Below are positions 41,191 through 42,146 of a DNA stretch of 42,146 nucleotides, piece after piece; within the stretch, counting starts at the first letter, position 1, and every line of letters starts with the position of its first letter. The notes under the pieces are model-generated. The model ran no database searches. It was not told the DNA's origin and was given only the letters and a program-made list of their open reading frames with translations. The position numbers were made by a program, and so were the translations under genes. Source of the DNA: Candidatus Makaraimicrobium thalassicum (lineage in GTDB: Bacteria; Omnitrophota; Gorgyraeia; Tantalellales; Tantalellaceae); NCBI GenBank assembly GCA_003644505.1, contig QNCM01000011.1, positions 1 to 42,146 of the forward strand, written 5' to 3'.

Positions 41191-41886
41191 ATGCTTACGA
41201 AAATCCTGAAAACCCTTATAGGTATTCTTCTTATTCCGGTTGCCGTGGGGACGGCTCAGGCCTTTTGCGCTAATGTCTCCAGTATGAGCGTTGACAGAGG
41301 CGTGCTTCATGTGTTTGAGAGGGGTGTTCTTGTCTATGTTCTGTTCCATGTCCTGGTCCTGCGGCCCGTGTACATATATGTCATTGGCCACGAGTTCGTG
41401 CATGTCCTGGCGACATGGCTTTGCGGCGGCAAGGTCGTTTCTTTTAACGTGTCGCCCTCGAGCGGGAACGTGCTTACTTCCAAGACGAATTTTTTTATAG
41501 AACTGAGCCCCTATTTTGTCCCCATTTACACGATCCTGCTCGGCCCTGTTTTTCTGCTGCTGGAAGCGGTGGGTAAGGGAGCCGCTTTCATGTCAACCGC
41601 TTTTGTTTTTCTCATGGGCGTCACTCTGGCGTTCCATTTTGTCATGACCGCGGAGGCGCTCAAGCTCCGGCAGTCGGATGTCAGAAAATCAGGGCTTGTT
41701 TTTTCGCTCATCATTGTTTTTGTGGGCAACCTGGTGATCGTAATGCTTGTATTTTGCCCGGTTTTTAAGCAGCTTTCCTTCGTGGATTTTATAAAAAGTT
41801 CGGTATCGAATTCCGGTGAGGTTTACCGCGTGACATTCGAAAAAATACTGAAATTTCTTGATAGCCCGAGAACTTTGATAGGATAA
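41191..41886 (+). CDS. M50-like membrane metalloprotease homologue
   Basis: This 231-residue protein has hydrophobic segments at about 5-25, 45-66, 105-130, 137-155 and 167-190. The motif H67-E-F-V-H71 lies in the second segment (YVIGHEFVHVLATWLCGGKVVSF), the place and context of the zinc site in site-2 proteases of family M50, with the typical Gly-Gly afterwards. The usual second metal motif (N-x-x-P-x-x-x-x-D-G) is not present in that form; SPYFVPIYTILLGPVF is the nearest proline-rich stretch. Function is therefore uncertain: an intramembrane protease or an inactive relative. It starts eight bases after serS and is probably co-transcribed. Confidence 0.68.
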   Translation: MLTKILKTLIGILLIPVAVGTAQAFCANVSSMSVDRGVLHVFERGVLVYVLFHVLVLRPVYIYVIGHEFVHVLATWLCGGKVVSFNVSPSSGNVLTSKTNFFIELSPYFVPIYTILLGPVFLLLEAVGKGAAFMSTAFVFLMGVTLAFHFVMTAEALKLRQSDVRKSGLVFSLIIVFVGNLVIVMLVFCPVFKQLSFVDFIKSSVSNSGEVYRVTFEKILKFLDSPRTLIG

Positions 41887-41887
41887 A

Positions 41888-41918
41888 GTCCACCCCGGGG
41901 GTGGACACCCCCGGGGTG
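41888..41918. repeat. Two GC-rich palindromes before tRNA-Ser
   Basis: GTCCACCCC-G-GGGGTGGAC (41888-41906) and the overlapping CACCCC-C-GGGGTG (41906-41918) lie between the membrane protease and tRNA-Ser. They have the same core and the same single unpaired centre as the bamA-skp elements. Confidence 0.87.
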
Positions 41919-41931
41919 GATGCGGTTATAA

Positions 41932-42019
41932 GGAGGAGTGGCTGAGTGGTCGAAAGCGGCGGTCTTGAAAACCGTTGTGCCGAAAGGCACCGTGGGTTCG
42001 AATCCTACCTCCTCCGCCA
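41932..42019 (+). tRNA. tRNA-Ser (anticodon UGA), CCA encoded
   Basis: Acceptor GGAGGAG pairs with CTCCTCC. The anticodon stem CGGTC/AACCG-type region encloses CTTGAAA, giving TGA. A long variable arm (TTGTGCCGAAAGGCACC) is typical of class II tRNA-Ser. The T-arm is GTGGG-TTCGAAT-CCTAC, and discriminator G is followed by genomic CCA. An IS481-like element begins about 10 bases downstream. Confidence 0.95.
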
Positions 42020-42028
42020 TTGAGGTAT

Positions 42029-42075
42029 ATTCCGAGTACATCCTTAACACTTTATTCCGAGCACATAGTTTACAC
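42029..42075 (+). mobile_element. Left end of an IS481-like element (partial)
   Basis: Two imperfect direct repeats, ATTCCGAGTACATCC plus TTAACAC (42029-42050) and ATTCCGAGCACATAG plus TTTACAC (42054-42075), lie 25 bp apart just before the transposase start. Such subterminal repeats with CCGAG-x-ACAT cores resemble the ends of IS481-family elements. The right end lies outside the window, so the element cannot be bounded. Confidence 0.6.
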
Positions 42076-42114
42076 ATTTTGGTATAGTAACCTCTATAAA
42101 CAAAGGAGGGTACT

Positions 42115-42146
42115 ATGCCATGGAAGGAGACTAGTGTTATGGATGA
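42115..42146 (+). CDS. IS481-like transposase, N-terminal fragment (runs off the window)
   Basis: ATG 42115, preceded by AAAGGAGGG, opens MPWKETSVMDE, the N-terminus I associate with IS481-family integrase-core transposases (normally followed by a helix-turn-helix and a DDE domain). Only ten complete codons are inside the window, so the family call rests on this short start and the terminal repeats upstream. Confidence 0.65.
   Translation, partial: MPWKETSVMD

Overview
The window reads as chromosome of a Gram-negative (LPS-making) bacterium. It carries BamA, an OmpH/Skp chaperone, LpxC, FabZ, LpxI, LpxB, MsbA and a 16-strand-type porin. Gene order and several features (SpoVG with an inserted zinc ribbon, very dense collinear housekeeping genes, short glmU and tsf products) suggest an uncultivated lineage such as Candidatus Omnitrophota. 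That placement is inference from memory of such genomes and was not tested by a search.

Layout. (1) 27-14300, plus strand: a long housekeeping block with split transketolase C-subunit, ispE, spoVG, tRNA-Gln, glmU, prs, rplY/ctc, pth, rpsF-ssb-rpsR-rplI-dnaB, then the envelope genes bamA-skp-lpxC-fabZ-lpxI. (2) 14629-16706, minus strand: lpxB and a Gfo/Idh/MocA oxidoreductase, followed on the plus strand by msbA (16920-18734). (3) 18940-21877: rpsB-tsf-pyrH-frr-tRNA-Lys behind a clear sigma70-type promoter. (4) 21878-27331: an AT-richer accessory island beginning at tRNA-Lys. It holds an excisionase-like HTH protein, an XRE/ImmA-IrrE protease pair with a palindromic operator, two small membrane proteins (one interrupted by an in-frame stop), and a mobile-mystery-protein-A regulator. 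The regulator is followed directly by a zinc-ribbon plus deoxyribosyltransferase/TIR-like protein instead of its usual Fic partner. (5) 27335-35972: a phosphate-starvation regulon, phoB-phoR, a small membrane protein, a porin, pstS-pstC-pstA-pstB-phoU. Three intergenic regions carry 11-bp phased TCAC repeats that look like PhoB boxes. (6) 36093-37611: an AbiEi/AbiEii toxin-antitoxin pair with its own promoter. (7) 37780-42019: archease, rtcB, serS, an M50-like membrane protease and tRNA-Ser. The window ends in the first codons of an IS481-like transposase.

A recurring GC-rich palindrome family, core CCACYCC-N-GGRGTGG with one unpaired central base, sits in at least six intergenic gaps of the housekeeping regions and is absent from the accessory island. 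The strongest candidates for a new system are the mobile-mystery-A/DRHyd-like module (25622-27117) and this palindrome family.
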